NCBI RefSeq assembly: GCF_030504625.1
Contig: NZ_JAUKWH010000014.1
Location: 1-55,802, forward strand
DNA length: 55,802 bases
DNA from: Neisseria sp. MVDL19-042950
Lineage (GTDB): Bacteria > Pseudomonadota > Gammaproteobacteria > Burkholderiales > Neisseriaceae
Direction of reading: 5' to 3'
Shown here: piece by piece, positions 44,732 to 55,740 of the stretch
Numbering within the stretch: the first letter of the stretch is position 1
Layout of the letters: every line of letters starts with the position of its first letter
Notes under the pieces: generated by a model
What the model saw: only the letters and a program-made list of their open reading frames with translations
Told to the model about the DNA's origin: nothing
The model's database searches: none
Translations under genes and position numbers: made by a program

Positions 44732-44845
44732 CTACCCTTGACGTTGCTTATGACGAGGATCAGTACAAATTACACGAACTACACGATTACGACGAATAAT
44801 TTTGCAGTTACGGCAAATTTTCTTTACAGAAGGTTGCACACGCAT
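44732..44845 (-). CDS. rpmJ: 50S ribosomal protein L36 (zinc-binding form)
   Basis: This 37-aa gene begins [14 protein letters not shown] and ends [10 protein letters not shown]. Cys11, Cys14, Cys27 and His32 form the zinc ribbon of the C+ form, so this copy needs zinc. It has an AGGAAAT site before the ATG at 44845 and follows infA by 18 bases. Confidence 0.97.
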   Translation of the reverse strand: MRVQPSVKKICRNCKIIRRNRVVRVICTDPRHKQRQG

Positions 44846-44863
44846 TTTATTTCCTTTCTTAAT

Positions 44864-45082
44864 TTATCTTGCTCGAAACACAATGCGTGCACGAGTCAAA
44901 TCATACGGAGTTAGCTCAACAGTTACCTTATCTCCAGGAGAAATACGAATATAATGCATTCGCATTTTCCCCGAAATATGCCCTAAAACAACATGGTCAT
45001 TTTCAAGCTTTACTTTAAAGGTTGCATTTGGCAAGGTTTCAAGAATCTCTCCCTGCATCTGTATGGTATCTTCTTTAGCCAT
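44864..45082 (-). CDS. infA: Translation initiation factor IF-1
   Basis: At 72 aa it is the standard OB-fold protein ([20 protein letters not shown], ending [11 protein letters not shown]). IF-1 blocks the A site during initiation. It lies between secY and rpmJ, as in many beta-proteobacteria. Confidence 0.98.
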   Translation of the reverse strand: MAKEDTIQMQGEILETLPNATFKVKLENDHVVLGHISGKMRMHYIRISPGDKVTVELTPYDLTRARIVFRAR

Positions 45083-45089
45083 AATTTTT

Positions 45090-46403
45090 TTACTTACGTG
45101 ATAATGATTTCATATCAGGTTGCTTAATTAAATGTTCATACTGCTGGGTCATCCGATATGATGCAATTTGAGTACTGAAATCCATAGTAACAACCACAAT
45201 AATGAGTAAAGAGGTGCCTCCTAAATAAAAAGGAATATTCAATGCAGTAGTCAAAAACTCTGGAATTAAACAAATAATAGTAATATATAAAGCTCCAAAA
45301 AAAGTTAACCTTAATACCACTTTTTCCAAATACCTAGATGTTTGTCCTCCTGGTCTTATGCCAGGTACAAATGCACCACTTTTTTTTAAGTTTTCTGCCA
45401 TTTCCTTAGGACTAAATACTAGAGCTGTATAAAAATAACAGAAAAATATAATAGAAGCTGCAAATAATAAAATATAAATAGGCTGACCATGCTGTAATAA
45501 ACCAGAAACCTTATGCAACCAACTATCTACGTTCCCAGAACCAAACCAACTCAATAATGTAGATGGGAATAAAATAATGCTAGAAGCAAAAATAGGAGGA
45601 ATTACCCCTGCCATATTTAACTTAAAAGGCATGTGAGTATTTTGTCCATGAACCACTCTATGCCCTAATTGACGCTTAGCATAATGAATTGGTATTTTAC
45701 GTTGAGCACTTTCAAAATATACAACAGCATAAACAAGTAATAATGCCCCTACCACTATTGAGATAGCTGTAAGCATACTCATAGAGCCCTGACTGATTAA
45801 TGTCAGTAGTTGAGCAATTCCAGACGGAATACCCGCTGCGATACCTGCAGTAATGATTAAAGAAATGCCATTACCTACCCCACGCTCAGTTATCTGCTCA
45901 CCCAGCCACATTAAAAACATGGTACCAGTTACCAAACAAACTACTGTTGAAATATAAAACTCTAATTGAGCAACAACTACAATATTCTGCTGATAAACAA
46001 AAGTGGCAACACCAAAGCTTTGGAGAATAGCCAATAAAACCGTACCGTAACGAGTATATTTTGTAATAATTTTTCGTCCAGCTTCACCTTCCTTCTTTAA
46101 AGCCTTTAAAGAAGGAAGAATTTCTGAGGCTAATTGAACAATAATTGATGCTGAAATATAAGGCATAATACCAATAGCAAATATACTAAAGCGCTCTAGC
46201 GATCCCCCAGAAAAAATATTCAGTATGCCTAGAATACCACTACTGGCGCTTTCATATAGTTTAGCCAAGGCAATTGCATCAACACCTGGTACAGGAATAT
46301 GTGCACCAATACGAAAAACAATTAATGCACCCAACAAAAACAGCAAACGCTTTCTTAAGTCACCCAACTTTGTCAGTCCTGATAAAGATTGTTGATTAGC
46401 CAC
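45090..46403 (-). CDS. secY: Protein translocase subunit SecY
   Basis: This 437-aa protein has ten membrane segments and the plug/pore start [20 protein letters not shown]. The cytoplasmic loop with [20 protein letters not shown] and the C-terminal [10 protein letters not shown] fit SecY. It forms the SecYEG channel and follows rplO as in the spc operon. Confidence 0.99.
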   Translation of the reverse strand: MANQQSLSGLTKLGDLRKRLLFLLGALIVFRIGAHIPVPGVDAIALAKLYESASSGILGILNIFSGGSLERFSIFAIGIMPYISASIIVQLASEILPSLKALKKEGEAGRKIITKYTRYGTVLLAILQSFGVATFVYQQNIVVVAQLEFYISTVVCLVTGTMFLMWLGEQITERGVGNGISLIITAGIAAGIPSGIAQLLTLISQGSMSMLTAISIVVGALLLVYAVVYFESAQRKIPIHYAKRQLGHRVVHGQNTHMPFKLNMAGVIPPIFASSIILFPSTLLSWFGSGNVDSWLHKVSGLLQHGQPIYILLFAASIIFFCYFYTALVFSPKEMAENLKKSGAFVPGIRPGGQTSRYLEKVVLRLTFFGALYITIICLIPEFLTTALNIPFYLGGTSLLIIVVVTMDFSTQIASYRMTQQYEHLIKQPDMKSLSRK

Positions 46404-46416
46404 TTTAATTCAAGCC

Positions 46417-46851
46417 TTATTCTTCTATTTTTCCACCTGCAACTTCGATAGCAGCTCTAGCACCTTTAGTAGCTTTTATACCCTTTAAAATAATTGCCTT
46501 CTCAATAGAACCAGAAGCAATTACTTTAACATTCAGCACATTAGCAGCCACCAACCCTGATTGTTTCAAGACCAATAGGTCAATTTCATCCACAGCAACT
46601 AATGCCAGTTCACTTAAACGAACCTCTACGTTGTTAGCAGACGACAATGATTTAAAACCACGCTTAGGAAGACGACGTTGCAAAGGCATTTGTCCTCCTT
46701 CGAAACCTACTTTATGGAACCCACCTGAACGGCTTTTTTGTCCTTTATAACCACGACCACCTGTTTTACCTAAACCACTACCGATACCACGACCTATACG
46801 ACGTTTGATATGTGTAGCGCCTTCAGCAGGCTGAATAGTATTCAAATACAT
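46417..46851 (-). CDS. rplO: 50S ribosomal protein L15
   Basis: This 144-aa protein has the glycine-rich N-terminus ([20 protein letters not shown]) that threads into 23S rRNA, and ends [12 protein letters not shown]. It follows rpmD by one base. Confidence 0.98.
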   Translation of the reverse strand: MYLNTIQPAEGATHIKRRIGRGIGSGLGKTGGRGYKGQKSRSGGFHKVGFEGGQMPLQRRLPKRGFKSLSSANNVEVRLSELALVAVDEIDLLVLKQSGLVAANVLNVKVIASGSIEKAIILKGIKATKGARAAIEVAGGKIEE

Positions 46852-46852
46852 T

Positions 46853-47038
46853 TTACACCTCCACTTTCAAAAGGTAGCTGATTTTATTAATCATGCCTCG
46901 ATTTTCAGGAGTATCCAATACTTCTACTGTATGCTCACGGTAACGTAAACCCAAACCACGAGCACAAGCTCGGTGAGATTGAAGAGTACCAATTAAACTC
47001 TTAGCTAAGGTTACTTTAATTTTCTTCTGCTCAGTCAT
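46853..47038 (-). CDS. rpmD: 50S ribosomal protein L30
   Basis: This 61-aa protein starts at ATG 47038 ([19 protein letters not shown]); the in-frame ATG at 47062 lies inside rpsE and is rejected. It overlaps rpsE by eight bases, indicating coupling. Confidence 0.97.
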   Translation of the reverse strand: MTEQKKIKVTLAKSLIGTLQSHRACARGLGLRYREHTVEVLDTPENRGMINKISYLLKVEV

Positions 47039-47549
47039 TGTTGGCTCCCAAAATATCTTCAACCGTCAAACCACGTTTAGCAGCAATATCAGACGGAGTA
47101 TATAATTTTGCTAATCCATCCAAAGTAGCACGCACAATATTATATGGATTAGTAGATCCGTGAACTTTAGCAGATATATTATGAATACCCATTGCATCAA
47201 ACACTAAACGCATTGGACCACCTGCTTTTACGCCGCTACCTTCTTTTGCTGGTTGCATAAATACGCGAGTAGCACCATGACGCCCAATTACTTCATGATG
47301 AATGGTACCATTTTTTAATGGTACTTTAATCATAGAGCGACGAGCTTGATCCATTGCCTTTTGTACTGCAACAGGAACTTCTTTGGATTTCCCCTTGCCC
47401 ATACCAATACGACCATCACCATCACCAACCACAGTCAAAGCAGAAAAGGCCATAATACGACCACCTTTAACTACTTTTGTTACACGATTAACGGAGACCA
47501 TTTTTTCAATAAAACCATCACCGCGTTCTTCAATTTCATGTTTTGCCAT
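47031..47549 (-). CDS. rpsE: 30S ribosomal protein S5
   Basis: At 172 aa it shows the S5 motif [20 protein letters not shown] and [20 protein letters not shown]. Mutations in the first loop give spectinomycin resistance in Neisseria; no comparison was made here. Confidence 0.98.
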   Translation of the reverse strand: MAKHEIEERGDGFIEKMVSVNRVTKVVKGGRIMAFSALTVVGDGDGRIGMGKGKSKEVPVAVQKAMDQARRSMIKVPLKNGTIHHEVIGRHGATRVFMQPAKEGSGVKAGGPMRLVFDAMGIHNISAKVHGSTNPYNIVRATLDGLAKLYTPSDIAAKRGLTVEDILGANND

Positions 47550-47567
47550 CTCAAGTCTCCGAAATTT

Positions 47568-47921
47568 TTAGAAGCTTAAACCATTTTCACGTGCAGCTTC
47601 AGCCAAAGCTTTCACACGACCATGATATTGAAAACCAGAACGATCGAAAGCAACTTTTTCTATACCGACAGCCTTTGCTTTTTCAGCAATACGCTTACCT
47701 ACTACAGCAGCAGCTTCAGCATTACTACTTGATTTCAAGTTATTACGAACCTCTGCTTCCAAAGTAGAGGCTTGTGCCAAGATTCGATTGCCTTCCGCAT
47801 TAATAACCTGAGCATAAATATGGTTATTTGAACGGAACACACACAATCTAACCATTTTTAAATCCGCAATACGTGCACGAGTTTTACGAGCACGACGGAG
47901 TCGGGTTATATGTTTATCCAT
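47568..47921 (-). CDS. rplR: 50S ribosomal protein L18
   Basis: At 117 aa it begins [18 protein letters not shown] and ends [18 protein letters not shown], matching the 5S rRNA-binding protein L18. It lies between rplF and rpsE. Confidence 0.98.
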   Translation of the reverse strand: MDKHITRLRRARKTRARIADLKMVRLCVFRSNNHIYAQVINAEGNRILAQASTLEAEVRNNLKSSSNAEAAAVVGKRIAEKAKAVGIEKVAFDRSGFQYHGRVKALAEAARENGLSF

Positions 47922-47934
47922 GAGTAAACCTCAA

Positions 47935-48468
47935 TTATTTTTTCTTAGTTTCTTTCATTACTACTACTTCGCCTACATAACGAACACCTTTACCTTTATA
48001 AGGCTCTGGTGAACGGAAAGCACGAATTTCAGCAGCAACTTGCCCAATAACTTGTTTATCAGCACCTGTCAAAATAATTTCTGTTTGACTAGGTGTCTGA
48101 ACAGAAATGCCTTCAGGCATTTCATAGACAATCGGATGAGAAAAACCCAAAGATAAATTTAATATTTTGCCTTGAGCCTGCGCACGATAACCAACACCAA
48201 TTAACTGCAGTTTCTTCTCAAAACCCTCAGAAACACCTTTAACCATATTATTAACTAATGCACGCACAGTACCAGACATAGCACTAGCATGCTTAGTATT
48301 ATTTTTTACATTAAAAATCAATTGGTTATCATTTAATTCAATAGCCACATCAGATGTCAATGGAAGTGACAACTCACCATTTTTACCTTTGACGGTCAAC
48401 AAATCTGTTCCAAATTTGACTTCAACCCCAGCAGGAACAGTCACTGGGTTTTTAGCTACGCGTGACAT
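47935..48468 (-). CDS. rplF: 50S ribosomal protein L6
   Basis: This 177-aa protein starts at ATG 48468 ([17 protein letters not shown]); the upstream ATG at 48495 overlaps rpsH and is unlikely. The tail has [14 protein letters not shown], the conserved L6 end near the sarcin-ricin loop. Confidence 0.98.
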   Translation of the reverse strand: MSRVAKNPVTVPAGVEVKFGTDLLTVKGKNGELSLPLTSDVAIELNDNQLIFNVKNNTKHASAMSGTVRALVNNMVKGVSEGFEKKLQLIGVGYRAQAQGKILNLSLGFSHPIVYEMPEGISVQTPSQTEIILTGADKQVIGQVAAEIRAFRSPEPYKGKGVRYVGEVVVMKETKKK

Positions 48469-48479
48469 AATATTCTCCA

Positions 48480-48872
48480 CTAGGAAACAATGCATAATAA
48501 CTCACCACCCACTCCTTCAGAGCGAGCTTTACGATCAGTCATTACACCTTTAGAAGTACTCACTATTGCAATACCCAGCCCATTCATTACACTAGGAATT
48601 TCACTTGAAGCTTTATAAATACGCAACCCAGGTCGAGAAACACGCTTAATTTGCTCAATTACTGGACGCCCTGCGTAATATTTCAATTGAACTTCTAATA
48701 CAGGTTTCACATCAGCGGAAACTGCAAAATCTTCGATATAACCCTCTTCTTTCAAAACTTTTGCAATTGCACACTTCAGTTTAGAAGAAGGCATAACAAC
48801 GGAAACTTTATTTGCACGTTGCGCATTTCGGATACGAGTCAACATATCGGAAATAGGATCATGCATACTCAT
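48480..48872 (-). CDS. rpsH: 30S ribosomal protein S8
   Basis: At 130 aa it starts [20 protein letters not shown] and ends with the S8 signature [20 protein letters not shown]. In enterobacteria S8 represses the spc operon; a binding structure was not checked here. Confidence 0.98.
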   Translation of the reverse strand: MSMHDPISDMLTRIRNAQRANKVSVVMPSSKLKCAIAKVLKEEGYIEDFAVSADVKPVLEVQLKYYAGRPVIEQIKRVSRPGLRIYKASSEIPSVMNGLGIAIVSTSKGVMTDRKARSEGVGGELLCIVS

Positions 48873-48886
48873 AATTATTACTCCTA

Positions 48887-49192
48887 TTACCAGCTAGCTT
48901 TAACAACACCTGGAATTTCACCACGCATAGCAATTTCACGGATTTTAGTACGACCCAAACCGAATTTACGGAAGGTGCCACGGGGACGACCAGTCAATGC
49001 ACAACGACGACGTTGACGAACTGGAGCAGCATTACGGGGAATCGCCTGAAGTTTTAAACGCGCTTCAAAACGTTCCTCATCTGAAGAATTTGTATCATTG
49101 ATAACAGCAAAAATGGCCTCACGTTTAGCGGCATATTTTTTCGCTAATGCAATGCGTTTCAATTCGCGATTAATAAGTGCTTTTTTAGCCAT
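48887..49192 (-). CDS. rpsN: 30S ribosomal protein S14 (zinc-free form)
   Basis: At 101 aa it is the long C-minus form ([39 protein letters not shown]), lacking the zinc-ribbon cysteines. It lies between rplE and rpsH. Confidence 0.98.
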   Translation of the reverse strand: MAKKALINRELKRIALAKKYAAKREAIFAVINDTNSSDEERFEARLKLQAIPRNAAPVRQRRRCALTGRPRGTFRKFGLGRTKIREIAMRGEIPGVVKASW

Positions 49193-49194
49193 GA

Positions 49195-49734
49195 TTATCC
49201 TTTAAACGGAAATTTGAATAATGATAATAATGCTTTTGCTTCTTCATCTGTTTTAGCAGTAGTAGTAATCGTAATATTTAAACCACGCAAAACGTCAATC
49301 TTATCATATTCAATTTCTGGAAAAATTATTTGTTCGCGAACACCCATATTGTAATTACCACGGCCATCAAATGATTTACCACTTACACCACGAAAGTCAC
49401 GAACTCGAGGCAACGCAATAGTAACCAATCTATCCAAAAATTCGAACATTTGATCGCGACGTAAAGTCACTTTACAACCTACTGGATAGTTATCACGAAT
49501 TTTAAAACCTGCAATCGATTTACGAGCAACTGTTACAACAGGTTTTTGACCTGCAATTTTTTCCAAATCTGCAACTGCATGCTCCATTACTTTTTTATCA
49601 GCAACAGCCTCACCAACACCCATATTCAAGGTAATTTTTTCAATCCGAGGCACTTCCATAATTGACTTATAACCAAACTGCTTCATTAACTCAGGAACCA
49701 CAGTATTGTTATAAAACTGTCTCAAACGAGCCAT
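49195..49734 (-). CDS. rplE: 50S ribosomal protein L5
   Basis: At 179 aa it has the L5 pattern [20 protein letters not shown] and the end [18 protein letters not shown]. It binds 5S rRNA in the central protuberance. Two bases separate it from rpsN. Confidence 0.98.
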   Translation of the reverse strand: MARLRQFYNNTVVPELMKQFGYKSIMEVPRIEKITLNMGVGEAVADKKVMEHAVADLEKIAGQKPVVTVARKSIAGFKIRDNYPVGCKVTLRRDQMFEFLDRLVTIALPRVRDFRGVSGKSFDGRGNYNMGVREQIIFPEIEYDKIDVLRGLNITITTTAKTDEEAKALLSLFKFPFKG

Positions 49735-49743
49735 ACTACCTCC

Positions 49744-50067
49744 TTATACACCAATAACAGAGCCGTTAGATTTAAAGAAGCGAACACGTTTTACCTTGCC
49801 TTCACTTTCTACCAACTTAATACCCACACGGTCTGCTTTATTTGTTTCAGGATTAAGAATAGCCACATTTGAAATAGCCAAAGGCATATTTTTTACAATG
49901 ATGCCACCCTCAACACCGCGCAAAGGATTAGGTTTTTGATGGCGTTTTACAGTATTCACGCCTTCCACGACAACCTTATCACCCAAAACTCTTAAAACCT
50001 GACCCTGCTTACCTTTATCCTTACCGGCAATAACTACTACTTGATCGCCTTTAATAATTTTGTTCAT
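49744..50067 (-). CDS. rplX: 50S ribosomal protein L24
   Basis: This 107-aa protein has the KOW motif [20 protein letters not shown] near the N-terminus. It acts early in 50S assembly. Nine bases separate it from rplE. Confidence 0.98.
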   Translation of the reverse strand: MNKIIKGDQVVVIAGKDKGKQGQVLRVLGDKVVVEGVNTVKRHQKPNPLRGVEGGIIVKNMPLAISNVAILNPETNKADRVGIKLVESEGKVKRVRFFKSNGSVIGV

Positions 50068-50080
50068 CGCCGTTATATCC

Positions 50081-50449
50081 TTATAAAACCTCAGGTGCTA
50101 ATGAAACAATTTTCATAAAGCGCTCTGTACGCAACTCGCGAGTAACCGGACCAAAAATACGAGTCCCCAAAGGTTCAAGTTTGTTATTTAACAATACAGC
50201 CGCATTATTATCAAACTTAATCAACGCACCATCAGGCCGACGAACACCTTTAGCTGTACGCACCACAACAGCGTTATATACATCGCCTTTTTTCACACGA
50301 CCACGAGGAGCCGCATCTTTAACTGCAACTTTAATAATGTCGCCAACCGAAGCATAGCGACGCTTAGATCCGCCTAAAACTTTGATACACATCACACGAC
50401 GGGCACCAGAGTTATCAGCCACATCTAAGATGGTCTGCATCTGAATCAT
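50081..50449 (-). CDS. rplN: 50S ribosomal protein L14
   Basis: At 122 aa it begins [20 protein letters not shown] and ends [12 protein letters not shown], as L14 does. It is usually just downstream of rpsQ; here a 234-base gap with inverted repeats precedes it. Confidence 0.98.
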   Translation of the reverse strand: MIQMQTILDVADNSGARRVMCIKVLGGSKRRYASVGDIIKVAVKDAAPRGRVKKGDVYNAVVVRTAKGVRRPDGALIKFDNNAAVLLNNKLEPLGTRIFGPVTRELRTERFMKIVSLAPEVL

Positions 50450-50683
50450 GTTATTACCTTTAAATAAACCAACTTAATTTACCCTTTTCAGATGGTCTAC
50501 AATAATTTTTAATTATTGCAAACCAATTCTGAAACCTACAATAAGGTTCTAGCAAACCAGTCTTGGATCCCGAAGGGAAGAAACTTTCAAAGAGAAATTG
50601 AAAGATAAGAAACGAAGTTTACATGCAAATCCCCTTTGCTGCAAGACTTCGTTTCTTTATAAGCAACTATACTGTATCAAAAT
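50450..50683 (-). other. Unusual 234-base gap between rpsQ and rplN
   Basis: AAGAAACGAAGT (50607-50618) and its complement ACTTCGTTTCTT (50646-50657) form a 12-bp stem with a 27-base loop; a smaller TTTCAA/TTGAAA pair lies at 50585-50603. I see no gene. It could be an attenuator, an RNA-processing site or a small inserted repeat, possibly with an internal promoter for the spc genes. Confidence 0.6.
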
Positions 50684-50947
50684 TTAAACAGCACGTGCTT
50701 TTTCCACCAGCTCTCTTACTACCCAAGATTTGGTTTTTGACAATGGCCGAGTTTCTACGATAACTACCACATCACCAACACCATATTGATTTTGCTCATC
50801 ATGAGCATGGATTTTAGTCGAACGACGGATGATTTTACCATAAAGCGGATGTTTAACTTTGCGTTCCACTAAAACAGTTACTGTTTTATCCATTTTGTCA
50901 CTAACAACTTTGCCTTGCAAAGTACGAACATTTCTTGCTTCGCTCAT
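50684..50947 (-). CDS. rpsQ: 30S ribosomal protein S17
   Basis: At 87 aa it shows [20 protein letters not shown] and a KYHAHDE-like segment ([11 protein letters not shown]), as in S17. It is the last gene of the S10 operon and overlaps rpmC by one base. Confidence 0.98.
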   Translation of the reverse strand: MSEARNVRTLQGKVVSDKMDKTVTVLVERKVKHPLYGKIIRRSTKIHAHDEQNQYGVGDVVVIVETRPLSKTKSWVVRELVEKARAV

Positions 50948-51138
50948 TACTTGGCATCCTTTTCAGTTAGAATGGTCTTAATACGAGCAATGTCACGACG
51001 TACACGTTTCAACTCGCTAGATTTACCTAATTGACCAGTAGCATTTTGCATGCGTAGGCCAAATTGAGTTTTCAACAAATTAAGCAAATCTGCATTTAAT
51101 TGCTCAATAGATTTGTCTTTTAATTCATTCGCTTTCAT
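50947..51138 (-). CDS. rpmC: 50S ribosomal protein L29
   Basis: This 63-aa two-helix protein has [20 protein letters not shown] and [15 protein letters not shown]. It lies near the tunnel exit, where SRP docks. Both ends overlap neighbours by one base. Confidence 0.98.
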   Translation of the reverse strand: MKANELKDKSIEQLNADLLNLLKTQFGLRMQNATGQLGKSSELKRVRRDIARIKTILTEKDAK

Positions 51139-51554
51139 TATTGACCTACCTGTCTTACTACAAATACCGTGGGAATAGGCAGTTTAGCAGATGCAAGTTC
51201 AAATGCTTCACGAGCCAAAACCTCAGGAACTCCATCCATTTCATACAACATTTTACCCGGTTGAATTTCGGCAACGTAGTATTCAGGAGAACCTTTACCG
51301 CCACCCATACGAACTTCTGCAGGCTTAGATGTAATCGGTTTATCAGGGAATACTCGAATCCAAATGCGGCCACCACGTTTAATGTGACGAGTCATTGTAC
51401 GACGTGCTGCTTCAATTTGACGCGCTGTCAAGCGACCACGACCAATGGCTTTTAGCCCAAACTCACCAAAACTAACTTTGTTGCCACGTGTAGCAATTCC
51501 TGTATTACGCCCTTTGTGCTGTTTACGGTATTTAAGTCTAGTTGGCTGCAGCAT
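51138..51554 (-). CDS. rplP: 50S ribosomal protein L16
   Basis: At 138 aa from ATG 51554 ([19 protein letters not shown]), the standard L16 start; an ATG three codons upstream is less likely. The start overlaps rpsC by 17 bases. Confidence 0.98.
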   Translation of the reverse strand: MLQPTRLKYRKQHKGRNTGIATRGNKVSFGEFGLKAIGRGRLTARQIEAARRTMTRHIKRGGRIWIRVFPDKPITSKPAEVRMGGGKGSPEYYVAEIQPGKMLYEMDGVPEVLAREAFELASAKLPIPTVFVVRQVGQ

Positions 51555-52239
51555 GACGACCACCTGCCTTTCTCTGTTTCTTTTCTTGTTCGGATTTTAC
51601 TGGTGAAGTTTTTTCATTTCCTTCACCTGTGTAAACCCAAACTTTCAGACCTAAAACGCCATAAGTTGTATGCGCCTCACTAGTAGCATAATCGACATTA
51701 GCACGCAATGTATGCAGAGGAACACGGCCCTCACGATACCATTCACTACGAGCAATATCAGCACCATTCAAACGACCTGAAGTCATGATTTTGATACCTT
51801 TTGCGCCAACACGCATTGCATTTTGCATTGCACGTTTCATAGCGCGGCGGAACATGACACGTTTTTCCAACTGAGACGCAATGCCATCGGCAATAATTTG
51901 CGCATCCAGCTCAGGCTTACGAATTTCTTCAATATTAACATGAACAGGAACCCCCATCAGGGCTTGCAAGTCACGTTTTAATACTTCGATATCTTCTCCT
52001 TTTTTACCAATCACAACCCCTGGTCGAGCCGAGTGAATGGTAATGCGCGCGGATTTAGCAGGACGTTCGATAACCACTCGGCCTACAGAAGCATTTGCCA
52101 ACCGTTTACGCAAATAATTACGGACATCAATATCTTGTTTCAATACAGTCGAAAATTCGTTGCTTTTAGCAAACCATTTTGAAGACCAGTCTTTAGTTAC
52201 TGCCAAGCGAAAGCCGGTAGGATTAATTTTTTGTCCCAT
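51538..52239 (-). CDS. rpsC: 30S ribosomal protein S3
   Basis: At 233 aa it has the KH domain [19 protein letters not shown] and the C-terminal S3 domain with [14 protein letters not shown]. It lies between rplV and rplP. Confidence 0.98.
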   Translation of the reverse strand: MGQKINPTGFRLAVTKDWSSKWFAKSNEFSTVLKQDIDVRNYLRKRLANASVGRVVIERPAKSARITIHSARPGVVIGKKGEDIEVLKRDLQALMGVPVHVNIEEIRKPELDAQIIADGIASQLEKRVMFRRAMKRAMQNAMRVGAKGIKIMTSGRLNGADIARSEWYREGRVPLHTLRANVDYATSEAHTTYGVLGLKVWVYTGEGNEKTSPVKSEQEKKQRKAGGRHAAAN

Positions 52240-52248
52240 AGCTTTTCC

Positions 52249-52578
52249 TTAATTACCTACTGTCACATTAATGTGACAAGTTTGTTTTTCAATGCGGTTA
52301 CCACGACCTTTGGCACGAGCTTGAAAACGTTTCAAACTTGGACCTTTGTCAACAAAAATGGTCACCACTTTCAACTCGTCAATATCAGCACCTTCGTTAT
52401 GTTCTGCATTTGCGATTGCAGATTCCAGCACTTTCTTAACAAGCTCAGCGCCTTTTTTAGGGCTAAATGCCAAGATATTTAAAGCTTGGGCAACGTTTTT
52501 ACCACGAATCAAATCTGCCACCAAGCGAGCTTTTTGCGCAGAGATGCGGGCATTTTTATGTTGTGCACTTACTCTCAT
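52249..52578 (-). CDS. rplV: 50S ribosomal protein L22
   Basis: At 109 aa it has [20 protein letters not shown] and the tunnel loop region [20 protein letters not shown]. Changes there can affect macrolide resistance; no such change is claimed. Confidence 0.98.
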   Translation of the reverse strand: MRVSAQHKNARISAQKARLVADLIRGKNVAQALNILAFSPKKGAELVKKVLESAIANAEHNEGADIDELKVVTIFVDKGPSLKRFQARAKGRGNRIEKQTCHINVTVGN

Positions 52579-52586
52579 GATTCACC

Positions 52587-52865
52587 TTATTTCTTTTTAG
52601 CCTTTTTATCAGCCAAATGGCCTTTAAAGGTACGGGTCAATGAGAACTCACCCAATTTATGACCAACCATATTATCACTGATAAAAACAGGAACATGAGT
52701 ACGTCCATTATGGACAGCAATGGTTAGACCGATAAAATCGGGCAAAATAGTAGAACGACGCGACCAAGTTTTAATCGGGCGCTTATCATTACTTGCACGA
52801 GCCGCATCTACTTTTTTCAGCAAATGCAGGTCTACATATGGACCTTTTTTCAATGAACGAGCCAT
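52587..52865 (-). CDS. rpsS: 30S ribosomal protein S19
   Basis: At 92 aa it starts [20 protein letters not shown] and ends [20 protein letters not shown], as S19 does. It lies between rplB and rplV. Confidence 0.98.
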
Positions 52866-52870
52866 ATTAA

Positions 52871-53704
52871 TTAACCTTTATTTGAGTAACGGCGGCGAAC
52901 AATCATATTGTCCGTGCGTTTATTATTACGAGTACGGTAGCCTTTAGAAGGTGTACCCCATGGGCTAACAGGTTCGCGAGCTTCACCAGTGCGTCCTTCA
53001 CCACCACCATGCGGGTGATCTACAGGGTTCATGACAACACCTCGAACAGTCGGACGAATACCGCGCCAGCGGTTTGCACCAGCTTTACCGATTTTCTTCA
53101 GGCTTTGCTCTTCATTTCCGACTTCACCAATAGTGGCACGGCAATCCACATGAATCTTACGAACTTCACCTGAACGCAAACGTACTTGAGCGTAGATTCC
53201 TTCTTTAGCCAACAATACCGCAGATGCACCAGCAGAACGGGCAATTTGAGCACCCTTACCAGGCTTCATCTCAATACAATGAATTGTAGTACCAACAGGA
53301 ATATTACGAATCGGAAGAGTATTACCTACTTTAATTGCAGATTCAGCTCCAGAAACCAATACCGCACCAGCTTTAATACCACGCGGAGCAATGATGTAAC
53401 GACGTTCACCATCTGCATAGCATAACAATGCGATATGCGCAGTACGGTTTGGATCGTATTCAATGCGCTCTACTTTAGCAGGGATACCGTCTTTATTACG
53501 TTTGAAGTCTACGATACGATAATGGTGTTTATGCCCACCGCCTTTGTGACGGGTAGTAATATGACCATTATTATTGCGACCAGCAGTAGAATTTTTCTTT
53601 TCCAGCAGTGCAGCGTATGGAGCACCTTTATGCAAACCTTCAGTGGTTACACGAACCATGCCGCGGCGACCAGCAGAGGTTGGCTTCATTTTTACAATAG
53701 CCAT
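52871..53704 (-). CDS. rplB: 50S ribosomal protein L2
   Basis: At 277 aa it shows the conserved [18 protein letters not shown] segment near the peptidyl transferase centre and the end [14 protein letters not shown]. Five bases precede rpsS. Confidence 0.99.
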
Positions 53705-53709
53705 GTCAC

Positions 53710-54030
53710 TTATTCCTTATCTGCAGCTGCAGCAGCGGCTTCCAAATCTAATTCTTGCCCGGCAGCCAAGCTTACATAAGCTTTTTTAACATCACTGCGG
53801 CGACCAATGGTACGACCGAAGCGTTTGGTTTTACCTTTAGTGGTAACAGTAGTCACAGAAGCAACTTCTACACCAAACAAAAACTCCACAGCAGCCTTAA
53901 TTTCCTGTTTAGTTGCATTAGGCAATACTTTGAAAGTCATCTGATTGCGTTTTTCTGCCAACAGGTTACTTTTCTCAGAAACAACAGGAGCCAAAATCAC
54001 TTGTGTTAAACGTTGTTGATTCATACCCAT
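53710..54030 (-). CDS. rplW: 50S ribosomal protein L23
   Basis: At 106 aa it reads [20 protein letters not shown], then the family's [21 protein letters not shown] second ATG at 54024 overlaps the rplD stop as ATGA and may be the true start (104 aa). The alanine-rich tail ([11 protein letters not shown]) is typical of Neisseria. Confidence 0.97.
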   Translation of the reverse strand: MGMNQQRLTQVILAPVVSEKSNLLAEKRNQMTFKVLPNATKQEIKAAVEFLFGVEVASVTTVTTKGKTKRFGRTIGRRSDVKKAYVSLAAGQELDLEAAAAAADKE

Positions 54031-54641
54031 TGCTCCTCTAACTGCGCTACTGCTTCTTTAGTAATGACTACTTTTTTGTAACGCAGCAAGCTATACGGAT
54101 CAATTTGCTGAGCTTCCAAAACCAGCACATTAGGCAGGTTACGCGAAGCCAAATAAACATTTTCATCCAACTGCTTAGTTACAAACAAAACTTGCTCCAG
54201 ACCTAAGTTTTTCACTTGTTCAGCAAATTCTTTGGTCTTAGGCGTTTGTGCGTTAAGCGTCTCAATAACAAACAAACGTTCGTCACGAACCAACTGAGAC
54301 AAAATGGTTGCCATGCCGGCACGGTACATTTTGCGGTTTACTTTTTGAGTAAAGTTCTCATCCGGTTTGTTAGGGAACGCGCGACCACCTTTTCTCCACA
54401 GCGGAGAAGAAGTCATACCTGAACGGGCGCGGCCTGTACCTTTTTGACGCCATGGTTTTTTGGTTGAGTGGTTAACTTCTGCACGTGTTTTTTGTGCACG
54501 ATTACCTGAACGGGCATTAGCCAAAAATGCAGTAACCAACTGATGAACCAAAGATTCATTGTATTCACGAGCAAACAACGCATCAGAAGCAGCCAAGCTG
54601 CCCGACACCTGCCCTTTAGCATCAATTACTTTTAATTCCAT
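54021..54641 (-). CDS. rplD: 50S ribosomal protein L4
   Basis: At 206 aa it has the tunnel loop [20 protein letters not shown]. In E. coli L4 represses the S10 operon. It overlaps rplC by one base and rplW by a few. Confidence 0.98.
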   Translation of the reverse strand: MELKVIDAKGQVSGSLAASDALFAREYNESLVHQLVTAFLANARSGNRAQKTRAEVNHSTKKPWRQKGTGRARSGMTSSPLWRKGGRAFPNKPDENFTQKVNRKMYRAGMATILSQLVRDERLFVIETLNAQTPKTKEFAEQVKNLGLEQVLFVTKQLDENVYLASRNLPNVLVLEAQQIDPYSLLRYKKVVITKEAVAQLEEQWV

Positions 54642-55285
54642 TACGCACCTACTTTCACGCTAGGACGCACCACAACATCACTGTTTACCGCACCGGGAAC
54701 AGCACCCTTAACCAGCAGCAGCTGACGCTCAACATCTACACGCACTACTTCCAAGTTTTGAACAGTAGATTTGGTGTTACCATATTGACCGGCCATGCGC
54801 TTGCCAGGGAATACGCGACCAGGATCTTGAGCCATACCGATAGAACCGGGAACGCGGTGTGAACGCGAGTTACCATGAGAAGTACGTTGCGCACCAAAAT
54901 TGTGGCGTTTGATCGTGCCAGAGAAACCTTTACCTTTTGAGGTGCCGGTTACATCTACCAGCTGACCAGCTTCAAACATATCAACAGCGATTTGATCGCC
55001 GGCTTTCAGCTCGCCTAGCTTTTCTTCAGTTAAAGCAAATTCAATCAAACCGCGACCTGCCTCAACACCTGCTTTTGCAAAGTGACCAGCTTCGGCTTTA
55101 TTGATGCGATTTGCTTTTTTCTGACCAAAGGTAACCTGTACTGCTGCATAGCCGTCGGCATCTTTGGATTTCACTTGAGTGACGCGGTTAGCAGACATAT
55201 CCAACACGGTTACCGGAACAGAAGCACCCTGTTCGTTAAACACGCGTGTCATGCCAACTTTGCGCCCAACCAGACCTAAAGTCAT
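54641..55285 (-). CDS. rplC: 50S ribosomal protein L3
   Basis: At 214 aa it starts [20 protein letters not shown] and has [20 protein letters not shown] with the KRMAGQYG loop. It follows rpsJ only after 143 bases that contain a terminator-like hairpin. Confidence 0.98.
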   Translation of the reverse strand: MTLGLVGRKVGMTRVFNEQGASVPVTVLDMSANRVTQVKSKDADGYAAVQVTFGQKKANRINKAEAGHFAKAGVEAGRGLIEFALTEEKLGELKAGDQIAVDMFEAGQLVDVTGTSKGKGFSGTIKRHNFGAQRTSHGNSRSHRVPGSIGMAQDPGRVFPGKRMAGQYGNTKSTVQNLEVVRVDVERQLLLVKGAVPGAVNSDVVVRPSVKVGA

Positions 55286-55307
55286 GATTTTTTCCTTATG
55301 AACAAAG

Positions 55308-55373
55308 GGGCTGATTACGATTGATCAGCCATTAATTACACAAAAATGGACTTGGCAAAATTGCCAAGTCCAT
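55308..55373 (-). promoter_or_regulatory. Terminator-like and second hairpin between rpsJ and rplC
   Basis: On the minus strand ATGGACTTGGCAA pairs with TTGCCAAGTCCAT (55346-55373) and is followed by TTTTTG, a full intrinsic terminator shape. A second stem GGCTGAT/ATCAGCC (55308-55328) follows, close to the rplC start. Together they could attenuate the rest of the S10 operon. Confidence 0.75.
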
Positions 55374-55428
55374 TACTATACAATATTTTTCTAAATTAAA
55401 TCAAGAAAATCTTTTAATTTGGCGTAAA

Positions 55429-55740
55429 TTATTGTACTTTAATTTCAACATCAACACCTGCAGGCAAATCCAATTTCATGAGAGCATCAGTTGTTTTATC
55501 TGTCCAATCTACGATATCCATCAAGCGAAGATGTGTACGGATTTCTAACTGCTCACGTGAAGTTTTATTTACATGAGGAGAACGAAGAATATTGAAACGC
55601 TCAATTTTAGTAGGCAACGGAATTGGACCTTTTACGACAGCACCTGTACGCTTTGCCGTTTCTACGATTTCCTGTGCAGAACGGTCAATCAGGCTGTAGT
55701 CATATGCTTTCAAGCGAATGCGGATTTTTTGATTAGCCAT
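55429..55740 (-). CDS. rpsJ: 30S ribosomal protein S10 (NusE)
   Basis: At 103 aa it begins [20 protein letters not shown] and has [20 protein letters not shown], the standard S10. It also acts in antitermination as NusE. An AAGGGTAC-type site lies upstream; the window ends 62 bases beyond. Confidence 0.98.
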   Translation of the reverse strand: MANQKIRIRLKAYDYSLIDRSAQEIVETAKRTGAVVKGPIPLPTKIERFNILRSPHVNKTSREQLEIRTHLRLMDIVDWTDKTTDALMKLDLPAGVDVEIKVQ

